NCBI RefSeq assembly: GCF_965248315.1
Contig: NZ_CBDFIX010000002.1
Location: 744,001-808,000, forward strand
DNA: 64,000 bases
From: Ulvibacterium sp965248315
Lineage (GTDB): Bacteria; Bacteroidota; Bacteroidia; Flavobacteriales; Flavobacteriaceae
Reading direction: 5' to 3'
Every line of letters starts with the position of its first letter. Positions within the stretch are counted from its first letter, which is position 1. The notes beneath the pieces were generated by a model. It did not search any database. It saw nothing but the letters and a program-made list of their open reading frames with translations, and was not told the DNA's origin. The position numbers were made by a program, and so were the translations under genes. Positions 7,314 through 15,930 of the stretch are shown here, in pieces.

Positions 7314-9110
7314 ATGAAGCACATTAGAAACTTCTGTATCATTGCGCATATAGACCATGGCAAAAGCACTTTGGCGGATCGATTATTGGATTTTACAGGA
7401 TCCGTAACCGAGCGCGAAAAAAAGGAGCAATTGCTGGACAATATGGATTTGGAGCGCGAACGTGGCATTACTATTAAAAGTCATGCCATTCAGATGGAAT
7501 ATACGTACGAAGGCGAAAACTACATTCTAAATTTGATAGACACCCCTGGCCATGTAGATTTTTCCTATGAAGTTTCTCGATCTATTGCGGCCTGTGAAGG
7601 GGCACTGTTGGTCGTAGATGCCGCCCAGAGCATTCAGGCCCAGACCATTAGCAATTTGTATTTGGCATTGGAGAACGATCTTGAAATTATTCCGGTTTTG
7701 AACAAGGTAGACCTTCCAAGTGCCAATCCGGAGGAAGTAACCGATGATATCGTAGACCTATTGGGTTGCAGGCCCGAAGAAGTAATTCCGGCAAGTGCCA
7801 AGACCGGAATTGGAATACGTGACATACTGGATGCGGTAATTGAACGTGTTCCGGCTCCGGAAGGAAATCCAAACGAACCCTTGCAAGCCTTGGTATTTGA
7901 TTCGGTCTACAATCCTTTCAGAGGAGTGGAGACCTATTTTAGGATTATAAATGGTGAAATAAAAAAAGGACAAAAAATAAAGTTTGTTGCCACGGACAAG
8001 GATTATTTTGCCGATGAGATAGGAACCTTAAAGCTGACCCAACAGCCGAAACCAACTATAAAAACAGGTGATGTAGGCTATTTGATTACTGGCATAAAGG
8101 ATGCCCGTGAGGTAAAAGTAGGCGATACCATTACGGATGCCGTTAACCCTACCCAAAATGCAATTGCAGGCTTTGAAGACGTAAAACCTATGGTCTTTGC
8201 GGGAATCTATCCCGTGGACACCGAGGACTTTGAGGAATTGCGCTCTTCCATGGAGAAATTGCAATTGAACGATGCCTCCCTGGTATTTGCCCCTGAGAGC
8301 AGTGCTGCCTTGGGATTTGGTTTTCGTTGCGGATTCTTGGGCATGCTCCATATGGAAATCATCCAGGAGCGTTTGGAACGTGAGTTTGATATGACCGTCA
8401 TTACCACTGTGCCGAACGTAAGCTACCACGCTTTTACGACAAAGGACAGGGAAACCCCCATTATCGTAAACAACCCTTCAGATTTGCCAGATCCCTCCAC
8501 TGTAGATCGGGTGGAGGAACCTTACATTAAAGCGACCATAATCACAAAGTCCGATTTTGTGGGCAATGTTATGAGCCTTTGTATAGAAAAACGGGGGCAA
8601 ATTACCAATCAGACCTATTTGACCACCGAACGTGTTGAGTTAACCTTTGATATGCCTTTGGCCGAAATTGTGTTCGATTTTTATGATCGCCTAAAAACCG
8701 TTTCCAAAGGATATGCTTCGTTTGATTATGCTCCCATAGGTATGCGGGTCTCCAAATTGGTAAGAGTGGATATTCTCTTGAACGCCCAACCCGTAGATGC
8801 CCTATCCGCATTGATCCATTTTGACAATGCACAGCACATTGGAAAAAAAATGTGCGAAAAACTAAAGGAACTTATCCCAAGACAACAATTCGATATCCCT
8901 ATACAGGCGGCCATAGGATCCAAAATTATCTCACGTGAAACCGTAAAGGCACTGCGAAAAGATGTTACCGCCAAATGTTATGGCGGTGATATTTCCCGAA
9001 AGCGAAAACTGTTGGAAAAACAGAAAAAAGGGAAAAAGCGCATGCGGCAGGTGGGCAATGTGGAAATTCCCCAGCAAGCGTTTATGGCCGTGCTAAAACT
9101 GAACGATTAG
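7314..9110 (+). CDS. lepA: Elongation factor 4 (LepA), back-translocating GTPase
   Basis: A 598-residue translational GTPase. The G domain carries G1 AHIDHGKST at about residues 10-18, switch II DTPGHVDF, NKVD and the SAKTG loop; domain II, an EF-G-like domain III, and the LepA-specific C-terminal domain with ISRKRKLLEKQKKGKKRMR and VEIPQQAFMAVL follow. It binds ribosomes and affects translocation and initiation-complex assembly under stress. Length (usual 595-600) and all motifs are intact. It stands alone, with a 235-bp gap upstream containing a -7 box and a 137-bp gap downstream. Assignment is near certain. Confidence 0.98.
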   Translation: MKHIRNFCIIAHIDHGKSTLADRLLDFTGSVTEREKKEQLLDNMDLERERGITIKSHAIQMEYTYEGENYILNLIDTPGHVDFSYEVSRSIAACEGALLVVDAAQSIQAQTISNLYLALENDLEIIPVLNKVDLPSANPEEVTDDIVDLLGCRPEEVIPASAKTGIGIRDILDAVIERVPAPEGNPNEPLQALVFDSVYNPFRGVETYFRIINGEIKKGQKIKFVATDKDYFADEIGTLKLTQQPKPTIKTGDVGYLITGIKDAREVKVGDTITDAVNPTQNAIAGFEDVKPMVFAGIYPVDTEDFEELRSSMEKLQLNDASLVFAPESSAALGFGFRCGFLGMLHMEIIQERLEREFDMTVITTVPNVSYHAFTTKDRETPIIVNNPSDLPDPSTVDRVEEPYIKATIITKSDFVGNVMSLCIEKRGQITNQTYLTTERVELTFDMPLAEIVFDFYDRLKTVSKGYASFDYAPIGMRVSKLVRVDILLNAQPVDALSALIHFDNAQHIGKKMCEKLKELIPRQQFDIPIQAAIGSKIISRETVKALRKDVTAKCYGGDISRKRKLLEKQKKGKKRMRQVGNVEIPQQAFMAVLKLND

Positions 9111-9247
9111 CCAATTACGCTTAACTTCAGGTTTCTCAATCATACAACAACTTAAGTGTTTTTGTCAACATTTAACATTGTGCGTTGCAATTTTTGCTTT
9201 GAATCCCTGTTTTTAATAAACAAAATTTAAATTCATGTTCCCCAATC

Positions 9248-9481
9248 ATGACTACCTATATCGCACAGTTTACAGCAAAGCATCGCCTTATTCAAATAGA
9301 GCAGAATTCCATATTTACCTGGCGTCAGGAAGGTGGTGAAATAGACGAATCCTTGTTGGAGGACAAGATAAAACGGGAATCCTCTATACATTTCTATAGG
9401 ATGGTTTCCGGGGGTAGTTATGAAATATCTTTTGAGGATATTTCGATTACCACTTGGAAAGTTCAGCCTTTCTCCGGATAA
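9248..9481 (+). CDS. Small hypothetical protein
   Basis: A 77-residue cytoplasmic protein with no signal peptide or membrane segment. I do not recognise a family. It is rich in short beta-like stretches (TYIAQFTAKHRLIQIEQ, YEISFEDISITTWKV) around an acidic helix (GEIDESLLEDKIKRE), suggesting a compact alpha/beta fold. The ATG at 9248 is preferred; codon use resembles neighbours. It lies 137 bp after lepA and 45 bp before the GH140-like gene, in the same direction, and may be single or in a small operon. Nothing in the sequence gives a function. Confidence 0.6.
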   Translation: MTTYIAQFTAKHRLIQIEQNSIFTWRQEGGEIDESLLEDKIKRESSIHFYRMVSGGSYEISFEDISITTWKVQPFSG

Positions 9482-9526
9482 AAGTGACTCTCTTTTTTTA
9501 TAACTTCATACCGCAAAATCATTGGT

Positions 9527-11170
9527 ATGAAACTCCCGATAGTACTTGTTTTCCAAATGCTCCTCGTTATTGTCTTAAATGCCCAGGAGGCGCAAAAACC
9601 CGTCCAGCAGTGGACTACACATGAAATCACCTTAACATCGGAAGCGAGCTATACAAACCCGTATACGGAAGTAGAGGTGTGGGGTGTTTTTACCAATCAA
9701 AATAATGACTCCCTTAAAAGGCCAGCTTTTTGGGATGGGGGCAATACTTGGAAAATACGGTTCTCCCCACCTGATACCGATGTCGTTTGGCAGTGGAAAT
9801 CATATACCTCTGACCAAATGGACAAGGGCCTGCATGGTAAAACGGGAAGCTTCGTTTCGGTTCCCTATACAGGGGATAACGGACTTTTGGAAAATGGACT
9901 TCTCAAAATGTCCAAGGGTTATCGTAATGTTGTCCACCAATCTGGAAAATCATTTTTAGTAGTGGCCGATACGCCTTGGGGCATTCCATTTAGGGCTACC
10001 AAAGAGCAGGTAGAGATCTTTGCCAAGGATAGACAGAAAAAGGGCTTCAATACAGCCCTTATGATGACGGTTCAACCCGACATGAAGGCTGAAGGGCCAG
10101 ATGCGCGCAATACAGATCAAGGTTTTAAACGTGCGTTCCAAGATTTGTCCGAAGGTCATATCAATCAAATGAACCCAGATTACTTTCAGTATTATGACAG
10201 TCTTATACAAGTGCTCCTGGACCATGAAATAGTTCCCGTCTATCAGCCTGTTTTTCATGGCTTCGGTTGGAAGGGAAAACAGGTTTTGGGCACAAAAATA
10301 AATCCAGAGGAGTATGTACGCTATGTAAAATATTTATTGGCCCGCTATGGAAGCTATCCGGCTTTTTGGCTGATTGCCGGAGATCATGATGCAAACGACC
10401 CCGGAGTAAAGGAAAGTGGGGAAATGCTTCAGCTTTGGGATTGCTACCGGCAACCTACCGGTCTGCATTACAACCCGTGTGATGATTACATTGCCACATG
10501 GGCCAAAAATGATCCGGATAGGCATTGCATGCATTACAACAAGACCCATCAAGCGGAAGAGTGGCTGGATTTTCAATGGGCCCAAACCGGACACAACGAT
10601 GAACACCTGTACCACAAAGTAGAACGCATGTACCAAAACCTCCCCATCAAGGCAGTGGCCAATGGAGAACCTACCTATGAGGGTATGAATGCAGGGCAAA
10701 ACGGGCTAGCCTGGTGGCAAGGCGAAGAGGCCTGGATGCAGCTTATGCATGGGGGTACCATGGGCGTGGTTTATGGGGCGGCCAGTCTTTGGCAATGGAA
10801 AGTTACCCCCGACGAGGAAGGCTGGGAAGCTTGGACGGACCAACCCTTATCCTGGGAAGGGGCACTGAAATTAAAAGGTTCGGAATATGTTGGCTTGGTT
10901 GGAAAAATACTTCATGGGCTCAATATGACGGATATCCAAAAAAGATGGGATTTGGCCAACGGTAAACCTCTATTGGCCAAGGAGGGTCGGTTGTATATTT
11001 CTTATTTGAACGAGGGAGGGGAAATTCAAATTTCGAATATTCCCAATACCTTGAATTATAGATGGGTAAATCCTAAGACAGGAACTGTAAAGCTATTTGG
11101 CAAGGCTGCTAAGGCAACGTTCAAAGCACCTAGCAAAAATCCTTGGGTGCTTATCATTACTGAGAACTGA
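9527..11170 (+). CDS. Secreted apiosidase-like glycoside hydrolase (DUF5060-DUF4038, GH140-like)
   Basis: A 547-residue exported protein. Signal peptide about 1-19 (MKLPIVLVFQMLLVIVLNAQ); DUF5060 beta-sandwich about 25-105 (EVEVWGVFTNQ, KIRFSPPDTDVVWQW); apiosidase-like TIM barrel (DUF4038) about 120-450 with ADTPWGIPFRATKEQ, FWLIAGDHDAND and NGEPTYEG, whose Asp and Glu are the likely acid/base and nucleophile by analogy with GH140; and a C-terminal collagen-binding-like sandwich about 460-547. Characterised GH140 enzymes remove apiose from rhamnogalacturonan-II; other members of the fold have other substrates, so specificity is open. No SusCD genes are nearby. The end overlaps the convergent antiporter gene by 14 bp. 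Confidence 0.82.
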   Translation: MKLPIVLVFQMLLVIVLNAQEAQKPVQQWTTHEITLTSEASYTNPYTEVEVWGVFTNQNNDSLKRPAFWDGGNTWKIRFSPPDTDVVWQWKSYTSDQMDKGLHGKTGSFVSVPYTGDNGLLENGLLKMSKGYRNVVHQSGKSFLVVADTPWGIPFRATKEQVEIFAKDRQKKGFNTALMMTVQPDMKAEGPDARNTDQGFKRAFQDLSEGHINQMNPDYFQYYDSLIQVLLDHEIVPVYQPVFHGFGWKGKQVLGTKINPEEYVRYVKYLLARYGSYPAFWLIAGDHDANDPGVKESGEMLQLWDCYRQPTGLHYNPCDDYIATWAKNDPDRHCMHYNKTHQAEEWLDFQWAQTGHNDEHLYHKVERMYQNLPIKAVANGEPTYEGMNAGQNGLAWWQGEEAWMQLMHGGTMGVVYGAASLWQWKVTPDEEGWEAWTDQPLSWEGALKLKGSEYVGLVGKILHGLNMTDIQKRWDLANGKPLLAKEGRLYISYLNEGGEIQISNIPNTLNYRWVNPKTGTVKLFGKAAKATFKAPSKNPWVLIITEN

Positions 11171-13013
11171 CCGCAACAATACTTGGTTCAGCATCAAACT
11201 TTTTACCCAGATAAGCCAATTTGTATCCCTTTTTTACGTCGTTGAATTCTTCTTTGCTATAGGAAGATATAATTCGAAGATTGCCATCCGGTGTCTTTAA
11301 AAAAATAGGGACAATATGTTTATCTGCCTTTGTAATCTCTATAAGACCTTCATAATGCCCCTGGTCTTTAAGATCTATTTCTTGGATGGCCGGATATTCC
11401 CTGGCCGTTTCCATGAGTTTAATGAAATCATCGGTGTGCGAAAAAAGCCCTTCCTTGGGACTGCTCTCGGGATCGTTCATCTCGTCGGTATTTACCAAAC
11501 GAAATGATCCATTCTCACCAAACTGTTTTTTGAATTTTTCAATGGCATATTTATTAATGTCGGAATTTCCAGTTAAAGCCATTAAATAACCCACATCGTT
11601 CAACTCGATGTTGTCCGTAAGCGTATCCGAAAAAATATCGGCAACCATAGCTTCAAGACCCGATTTTTTAGCTTTTTCTATATTAGTCTGGTTATTATCT
11701 ATAAGCACCACATGCCTATTGTTTTTTTGTAGGTAGTTGGCAATGAGTCTGGAGAATTTAGATGATCCAATGATCAGGATACCTTCTGATTTCAGAAGAA
11801 AAACACCGGCCAGTTTGGCAAAAAGTCGCGCGGTGGTGGCATTGAGCAATACCGTTCCCAAAACAATCATAAACACTAGAGGTGTAATATATTCCGCTCC
11901 GGGTTCTCCACGAAAAATTAGTTTAGATCCAAAAAGGGAAGCGATACCGGCCGCTACGATTCCACGTGGCCCTACCCAACCGATGAACATCTTCTCATTT
12001 AATCGCAAATTGGATCCCAAAGTGCTCAAATAAACGCCTAAAGGTCTTATAACAAAAACGATGATCAAGAAAAGGGCCGCGGTTTTCCAGTTGTAGATCA
12101 GCTCCATATCGGAGATATTAATGTTCGCGGCTAACAGAATAAAGAGAATGGATATCAAAAGAACGCTCAAAGATTCCTTAAAATAAAGCAGTTCCTTTAA
12201 ATTGGGAAGATCCATGTTTCCCATGACCATGCCCATGACCACTACGGCCAAAAGCCCGGATTCATGTGCAAAAATGTCCGATTCAACAAAAACCAAAAGC
12301 ACCACGGACAAAGAGACAACGTTGAGTAAATAATGGGGAATAAAATTCTTCTTAATGGCAAAGGCCAGGCCATGGGCAAATGTAAATCCGAAGGTAAACC
12401 CAAAAAGGAGAATCTTTCCAAACTCCACCAACGCGGTTTTCGTAAATGCCTGTCCTTCACCTACACTTATAAACTCAAACACTAAAACGGCTACCAAGGC
12501 CCCAATGGGGTCTATCAAAATACCTTCCCACTTTAGAATGGCGGATAAATCCTTTTTTAAGGGAATATTCCTTAAAATCGGTGTAATAACTGTTGGTCCC
12601 GTAACAATGATCAATGAAGAGAACAAAAATGAAATTTGCCAACTCAGGTCAAAAATGTAATGCGCTGCCAGTCCCGCACCGAAAAAGGTGACGGTGGAAC
12701 CCAACGTAATCAGTTTTGTGATTACGGGGCCTACATTTCTTATTTCGGAACGTTTTAAGGTCAACCCCCCTTCAAAAAGGATAATACTTATGGCCAATGA
12801 AACAAAATAATACAAGCCCTCACCGGGGAAAAGTCCATTTTTCCCGTTCCAAATAGGTTCAATGAGCTTAGTACCGTCTTCCGTAAATAACGTAGCGATA
12901 GGACCTACTAAAAGACCTATAAGAATCAAGGGAAGAATAGCTGGCAATTTTAGACGCCAAGCTACCCATTGGGCAATGATTCCTAGTATGATAATCCCTG
13001 CAAGTTCTAGCAT
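11157..13013 (-). CDS. Cation:proton antiporter with TrkA-type regulatory domain
   Basis: A 618-residue membrane protein. Residues about 1-400 hold some twelve hydrophobic segments of the Na+/H+ exchanger fold, starting LELAGIIILGIIAQWVAWRL; the conserved ILIDPIGALVAVLVFE and GWVGPRGIVAAGIASLFGS segments carry the acidic and Arg/Gly residues expected of CPA-family transport. A Rossmann TrkA-N domain follows at about 410-530 (ILIIGSSKFSRLIANYL, VVLIDNN) and a TrkA-C-like end at about 550-615. It likely exchanges Na+ or K+ for H+ at the inner membrane under nucleotide control; the ion is not readable. The 3' end overlaps the convergent glycosidase by 14 bp. Confidence 0.88.
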   Translation of the reverse strand: MLELAGIIILGIIAQWVAWRLKLPAILPLILIGLLVGPIATLFTEDGTKLIEPIWNGKNGLFPGEGLYYFVSLAISIILFEGGLTLKRSEIRNVGPVITKLITLGSTVTFFGAGLAAHYIFDLSWQISFLFSSLIIVTGPTVITPILRNIPLKKDLSAILKWEGILIDPIGALVAVLVFEFISVGEGQAFTKTALVEFGKILLFGFTFGFTFAHGLAFAIKKNFIPHYLLNVVSLSVVLLVFVESDIFAHESGLLAVVVMGMVMGNMDLPNLKELLYFKESLSVLLISILFILLAANINISDMELIYNWKTAALFLIIVFVIRPLGVYLSTLGSNLRLNEKMFIGWVGPRGIVAAGIASLFGSKLIFRGEPGAEYITPLVFMIVLGTVLLNATTARLFAKLAGVFLLKSEGILIIGSSKFSRLIANYLQKNNRHVVLIDNNQTNIEKAKKSGLEAMVADIFSDTLTDNIELNDVGYLMALTGNSDINKYAIEKFKKQFGENGSFRLVNTDEMNDPESSPKEGLFSHTDDFIKLMETAREYPAIQEIDLKDQGHYEGLIEITKADKHIVPIFLKTPDGNLRIISSYSKEEFNDVKKGYKLAYLGKKFDAEPSIVAVSSQ

Positions 13014-13324
13014 TCAAACGGTTTTGGGCTAAAATACTAATTTATACGGCAGGAAACCCATAAACTTTATCGTCCAAAGTGGAATCTCTTATCCCATAAC
13101 TAACCTTTCCATAAAGGAAAAAAGGCCCCCTCATCCCATATCTGGTTCACCAATACGCATTTATATAGTGATGCCATAATTCTAATCGGTATTTCTAGCA
13201 TCCTATTATGCCGAAGTTTTCTATTTTTGGCATCACAAAAGCACAAACAGGAACAATTAAACTCAAAAGGTTGATCCAATCCTAAAAAGAAGGTCAGACA
13301 AAATGGTCAGGAAAATTTAGTTTA
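13014..13324. other. 311-bp divergent intergenic region
   Basis: AT-rich gap between the divergently transcribed antiporter and metallo-beta-lactamase-fold genes. It contains one clear -7 box (13222-13229) on the plus strand. I see no RNA gene, repeat or convincing short coding frame. Confidence 0.6.
13222..13229 (+). promoter_or_regulatory. -7 box TATTTTTG upstream of the MBL-fold gene
   Basis: TATTTTTG matches TAnnTTTG and would start a transcript with a leader of about 90 nt before the ATG at 13325. No clear -33 TTG. Confidence 0.4.
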
Positions 13325-14185
13325 ATGAGAATTTACCCCATAGAAACGGGAAACTTTAAATTGGATGGTGGTGCCATGTTCGGGGTTGTACCAAAATCAC
13401 TTTGGAACAGGACCAACCCTGCCGATGGTAATAACATGATCGATATTGCAGCACGAAGCCTCTTGATCGAAGATCACAATCAATTGACTTTGATAGACAC
13501 TGGCATGGGCAATAAGCAATCCGACAAATTTTTTAGTTACTATTATCGTTGGGGCGACCATAGCCTTGATAAATCCCTAAAAAAACTAGGGTTTCATAGA
13601 GACGACATTACCGATGTTTTTTTGACCCATCTTCATTTCGACCATTGTGGCGGATGTATTCAATGGAACAAGGACCGTACGGGCTATGAACCGTCTTTTA
13701 AAAATGCGGTTTATTGGACCAACAAAAGGCATTGGGAATGGGCCATAGCACCTAACGATAGGGAAAAGGCATCTTTTCTAAAAGAAAACCTTTTGCCAAT
13801 GGAAGAAAGTGGTCAATTGCAATTTGTTCGGCATGATAAAAGTAAATTCACTTCCCGATCAGAGTTTGGTTTCGGCATCCTTTTTGTGGATGGGCATACG
13901 GAAAAGCAGATGATTCCACATATTAAGTACAAGGATAAAATTTTGATTTTTGCAGCGGACCTTATTCCCACGGTAGGCCATATCCCCTTACCCTACATCA
14001 TGGGCTATGATACTAGGCCCTTATTAACATTAAAGGAAAAGAAAAGCGTTTTGGAAACGGCCGCGGAAATGGGCTATTATTTGTTCTTTGAACATGATGC
14101 GCACAATGAAATTTGTACCTTGCGTTCCACGGAAAAAGGGATACGGTTGGATAAAATATATACGTTTGATGACGTTTTTGAATAA
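13325..14185 (+). CDS. MBL-fold metallo-hydrolase
   Basis: A 286-residue cytoplasmic hydrolase of the metallo-beta-lactamase fold. The zinc motif THLHFDHCGG places ligands at H102, H104, D106 and H107; a later Asp in FAADLIPTVGHI and His in FFEHDAHNE supply the second site. LTLIDTGMG is the first conserved strand. The overall size and motif resemble lactonase-like (AiiA-type) members, but the substrate cannot be told from sequence. It is 113 bp upstream of the subtilase gene, same direction, so a link is possible but not shown. Confidence 0.85.
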   Translation: MRIYPIETGNFKLDGGAMFGVVPKSLWNRTNPADGNNMIDIAARSLLIEDHNQLTLIDTGMGNKQSDKFFSYYYRWGDHSLDKSLKKLGFHRDDITDVFLTHLHFDHCGGCIQWNKDRTGYEPSFKNAVYWTNKRHWEWAIAPNDREKASFLKENLLPMEESGQLQFVRHDKSKFTSRSEFGFGILFVDGHTEKQMIPHIKYKDKILIFAADLIPTVGHIPLPYIMGYDTRPLLTLKEKKSVLETAAEMGYYLFFEHDAHNEICTLRSTEKGIRLDKIYTFDDVFE

Positions 14186-14298
14186 GGAGGGTTTTTCGAT
14201 TTTATGGAGCCGTTTTTGCATATGGCGCGCATGGATTCAAAAACAAGGATTTTACAACGTAAAATAAAAGATAAAGTACACTAACTTAAATTAAATAT

Positions 14299-15930
14299 AT
14301 GACTATTAATTTTTCAAAATCCATTTTAGGGTTTTCACTGGCAACCTTAATTATGGGCTGTGGCGCCACCAATATGGTATCCACGCCGATCGAAAATATA
14401 GATACCATACCTCTTAAGATTTCGGAGCTTTCCGAACAGGAAAAAAAGACTTGGGGCCATGCAGATCTTGTCACGGATACCATTCCGGGCATGAGTGTGG
14501 ACAAAGCTTATGAAGAAATCATCAGAAATAAGAAAGGGAAGACGGTAATTGTGGCCGTTGTGGACTCGGGAATGGATTTAAAGCATGAGGATCTGGATGA
14601 TGTTCTTTGGGTGAACACGGGTGAAAGACCGGGAAATGGCAAAGATGACGATAACAATGGCTATATAGACGATATTCACGGATATAACTTTTTAGGTGAA
14701 TCCTATGATGAACAATTGGAGTTTGCCCGTATCCTCAGGCTCAAAATTGGTGGCCCCGATCTACAGGCCAAAGCCAAAACCAAATTGGATGGGGAATACC
14801 AAGAAGCCTTGGGAAACAAACAGCGCTATGAACAGATTTTCCAGGCAGTGAAAAACTCCGATGAGGCCATAAAAAAACATTTGAACAAAAGCACCTATAC
14901 AAAAAAGGATGTTGTAGCCATAAAAACAGAAGACGAGACCCTAAAACAAAGTGTGGGCATCCTTATGCAAATGTTTAATTATGGGGATAGTATCCCAGAT
15001 GTAATGGAAGAGTTACAGGACGGCATAAAGCATTTTACAGATCAGGTAAATCATAACCTAAACAAGGATTTTAACGGAAGAGTAGTAGTAGGTGATAATC
15101 CATACAACATTAATGATCGTGGCTATGGAAATGGAAATCCACAAAATAGGGCGGAAGATGAAAGCCATGGTACCCATGTGGCCGGAATCATTGCAGCGGA
15201 ACGCAACAATGGAAAAGGGGTAAACGGGGTAGCCAACAATGTACAGCTCATGAGTGTTAGGGCCGTGCCCAATGGTGATGAGTACGACAAGGATATTGCC
15301 TTGGCCATACGGTATGCTGTGGATAACGGGGCCAAAATCATAAATGCCAGTTTTGGAAAGTCTTTTTCACCAAAGGTCGACTGGGTATATGACGCCATAA
15401 AATATGCAGCACAAAACGACGTGCTGATCGTACATGCCGCGGGCAACGACGGTGCCGATTTGGATAACCCAAGCAATCCTAACTATCCCAATGATCAAAT
15501 CGGGAATGGCCCCGAAATGGCGGATAATATGATTACGGTGGGTGCACTGAATCCCGAATACGGTTCAGAAATGGTGGCTTCTTTTTCCAATTATGGCAAA
15601 AGCAATGTAGACATTTTTGCCCCAGGAGGTAAAATATACTCTACCATGCCAAACAACGAGTATGATTTCAACGGGGGTACTTCAATGGCCGCTCCCGCCG
15701 TGGCAGGTATTGCAGCTTTGATTCGGTCCAGATATCCGAAATTGAAGGCCGGTCAAGTAAAAAATATCATTCTGGAGTCCGGCCTTCCCGTAAAAACAGC
15801 TGTAATTCTTGGTGGAGATAATGAGAAATCGGGCAAACTGGAGGAAATTTCAACCTCAGGAAAAATTGCGAACGCCTACAATGCCTTAATTATGGCCGAA
15901 GGGGTTTCCAAGGGAAAAATTAATCTATGA
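14299..15930 (+). CDS. S8 subtilase lipoprotein with a large Asp-His insertion
   Basis: A 543-residue serine peptidase exported as a lipoprotein: hydrophobic signal and lipobox LIMG-C at Cys21. The catalytic triad is visible as D89 (AVVDSGMDLKHEDL), H290 (ESHGTHVAGI) and S462 (GGTSMAAPAVAG), with the oxyanion region HAAGNDGADL near 380. The Asp-to-His spacing of about 200 residues is far larger than the roughly 30-40 of classical subtilisins; the extra stretch (about 135-280) is helical and charged and may be a substrate-gating insert. Its stop overlaps the next peptidase start by four bases (ATGA), so the two are translationally coupled and probably act together on extracytoplasmic protein. 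Confidence 0.92.
   Translation: MTINFSKSILGFSLATLIMGCGATNMVSTPIENIDTIPLKISELSEQEKKTWGHADLVTDTIPGMSVDKAYEEIIRNKKGKTVIVAVVDSGMDLKHEDLDDVLWVNTGERPGNGKDDDNNGYIDDIHGYNFLGESYDEQLEFARILRLKIGGPDLQAKAKTKLDGEYQEALGNKQRYEQIFQAVKNSDEAIKKHLNKSTYTKKDVVAIKTEDETLKQSVGILMQMFNYGDSIPDVMEELQDGIKHFTDQVNHNLNKDFNGRVVVGDNPYNINDRGYGNGNPQNRAEDESHGTHVAGIIAAERNNGKGVNGVANNVQLMSVRAVPNGDEYDKDIALAIRYAVDNGAKIINASFGKSFSPKVDWVYDAIKYAAQNDVLIVHAAGNDGADLDNPSNPNYPNDQIGNGPEMADNMITVGALNPEYGSEMVASFSNYGKSNVDIFAPGGKIYSTMPNNEYDFNGGTSMAAPAVAGIAALIRSRYPKLKAGQVKNIILESGLPVKTAVILGGDNEKSGKLEEISTSGKIANAYNALIMAEGVSKGKINL

Noticed and set aside
9527..11170. Link between the GH140-like glycosidase and an apiose pathway using the split transketolase.
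   Set aside because: The glycosidase is 15 kb away with unrelated genes between, and no apulose kinase or apiose isomerase is recognised; the link is only suggestive.
13208..13286. A 25-codon frame in the 311-bp gap.
   Set aside because: It overlaps the -7 box, has no conserved features and is within chance length.
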